The position numbers were made by a program, and so were the translations under genes. DNA of 64,000 bases from Paraburkholderia mimosarum LMG 23256 = NBRC 106338 (GTDB lineage Bacteria; Pseudomonadota; Gammaproteobacteria; Burkholderiales; Burkholderiaceae). The DNA is taken from assembly GCF_000739815.1 (NCBI RefSeq), contig NZ_BBJJ01000007.1, forward strand, positions 62,001 through 126,000. The letters are read 5' to 3'. Under the pieces are notes generated by a model. It searched no databases. It had not been told where the DNA came from and worked only from the letters and a program-made list of their open reading frames with translations. Of this stretch, positions 63,249 through 64,000 are shown piece by piece (within the stretch, counting starts at the first letter, position 1; each line of letters begins with the position of its first letter).

Positions 63249-64000
63249 TCACGCACCATCGAGCGCGCGCCGCTGCGCGATGAATTGGGCGATGAGTTCC
63301 GCGCTGCGCTTGGGCGTGCGAACCTGCGTGTCGTAATCGACGTGCACGACGCCAAAGCGTCGTTCATAGCCGAAGGCCCATTCGAAATTGTCGAGCAGCG
63401 ACCAGACGAAGTATCCGCGCACGTCGATGCCGGCCTTGATCGCCGTATCCACCGCCGCGAGATGGCGCTTGAGGAACGAGATGCGCTGCGTATCGTTCAC
63501 GTGGCCGTCAATCACGCGGTCGTCCGAAGCCATGCCGTTCTCCGTGATGTAGATGGGCGGCAGGTTGTCATACGTGCGGCCAAAGCCGGTCAGCAGGTCG
63601 CTCAGTCCGTCGGGATAGACCTCCCACCCCATCTGCGTGCGCTCGACATTCTTCAGCGGCACCTCGACGAAGCCGTGCGCACCGTCGCTCTTCACGTTGG
63701 TGCGGAAGTAGTAGTTGATGCCGAGGAAATCGAGCGGGGCCGCGATCGTCTCCATATCGCCTTCGAGCACGAGCGGCTCGGTGCCCGGCCACAGCTCGAA
63801 TAGTTCTGCCGGATACGCGCCCTTGAGCAGCGGATCGAGAATCCATGCGTTGTGCTGCACCTCGAAACGGCGCGCGGCGCGCACATCTTCCGGCGATGAC
63901 GAGTCGGGCGTGCCACGCCCCACGTTCGCCACGATGCCCTTGGTCGAGCCCGGATCGTTCGCGCGCAGCACAGCGGTCGCGAGGCCGTGCCCGAGCAGGA
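63249..64000 (-). CDS. GH1 beta-glucosidase (C-terminal part; start beyond the window)
   Basis: The frame is open to the right edge; the first visible residues LLGHGLATAVLRAND continue a GH1 domain. The nucleophile Glu lies in IYITENGMASDD, and DNFEWAFGYERRFG is the C-terminal glucose-binding signature. Likely hydrolyses beta-glucosides or cellobiose taken up by the adjacent transporter. No signal peptide can be judged. About 250 residues are visible of the usual ~450. A 209-base gap separates it from the binding-protein gene. Confidence 0.93.
   Translation of the reverse strand, partial: LLGHGLATAVLRANDPGSTKGIVANVGRGTPDSSSPEDVRAARRFEVQHNAWILDPLLKGAYPAELFELWPGTEPLVLEGDMETIAAPLDFLGINYYFRTNVKSDGAHGFVEVPLKNVERTQMGWEVYPDGLSDLLTGFGRTYDNLPPIYITENGMASDDRVIDGHVNDTQRISFLKRHLAAVDTAIKAGIDVRGYFVWSLLDNFEWAFGYERRFGVVHVDYDTQVRTPKRSAELIAQFIAQRRALDGA

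Noticed and set aside
1..64000. tRNA, rRNA, tmRNA genes or known riboswitches
   Set aside because: No cloverleaf with a CCA end, rRNA stretch or recognisable riboswitch core was seen on reading; a covariance search was not possible.

Overview
The window is GC-rich (roughly two thirds G+C by eye) single-chromosome-style DNA from a beta-proteobacterium. Gene content and order (msrB-yciB-bolA-ppiase, ygfZ/mltG-tmk-holB-tatD, arcDABC, an etfDBA cluster and a three-part Ser/Thr kinase-ATPase-histidine kinase) suggest the Burkholderiaceae, most likely a Paraburkholderia, Caballeronia or Burkholderia. This placement rests on protein resemblance and gene order only; no database search was run.

Layout. 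1-4.7 kb: end of a Fic protein, then a leftward housekeeping block (parvulin PPIase, BolA, YciB, MsrB) and SelO. 4.8-15 kb: a rightward acyl-CoA block (acyl-CoA ligase, FadB/J-type bifunctional enzyme, nicotinamidase, thiolase, Dabb protein, thioesterase, CurA-type reductase, SDR, HSL-type esterase). 15-20.7 kb: NRDE protein and YgfZ leftward; MltG, Tmk, HolB and TatD rightward. 20.7-24.9 kb: exported ankyrin protein, Rap1a/Tai-like exported protein, MscS-type channel, OtsA. 25-30.3 kb: AAA ATPase, GT4 glycosyltransferase, YSC84 lipoprotein, PsiF and small proteins. 30.3-33.8 kb: LysR regulator divergent from phnW-phnX, then a YnfA membrane protein. 34.1-36.5 kb: cupin, PRC-barrel, PPK2 and a small RRM-like protein. 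36.6-41.4 kb: leftward arcD-arcA-arcB-arcC arginine deiminase operon behind a 1.1 kb leader region with a clear GC dip. 42.5-49 kb: AraC regulator, acyl-CoA dehydrogenase and etfD-etfB-etfA, closed by a strong terminator. 49.1-51.7 kb: accessory-looking stretch with a ribbon-helix-helix protein on a lysine-rich tail, small unknowns, the scar of an efflux-pump operon and an isochorismatase-fold protein without its catalytic triad. 51.9-57.3 kb: one 1812-residue signalling protein. 57.8-64 kb: leftward sugar ABC transporter operon with a GH1 beta-glucosidase (cut by the window end) and a LacI regulator as its last gene.

How it works together. The 4.9-15 kb block supplies activation, hydration/dehydrogenation and thiolysis of acyl-CoAs. 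The acyl-CoA dehydrogenase at 43.8 kb and the ETF/ETF-ubiquinone oxidoreductase genes beside it supply the first oxidation step and pass its electrons to the quinone pool. arcDABC and PPK2 are two independent routes to ATP.

The most interesting observation is a pair of similar structured 5' leaders placed directly before two unrelated genes: the acyl-CoA ligase (4801-4903) and the sugar-binding protein (63040-63112, minus strand). Both share a CCGGAG/CTCCGG stem, a GTGCT..AGCAC hairpin, a second GC-rich hairpin and an identical CGACAGGAGAC ribosome-binding segment. Their CTCC arm could also pair with the GGAG of the ribosome-binding site, which is the layout of a translational switch or sRNA target. 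No tRNA, rRNA, CRISPR array or intact insertion sequence was seen.
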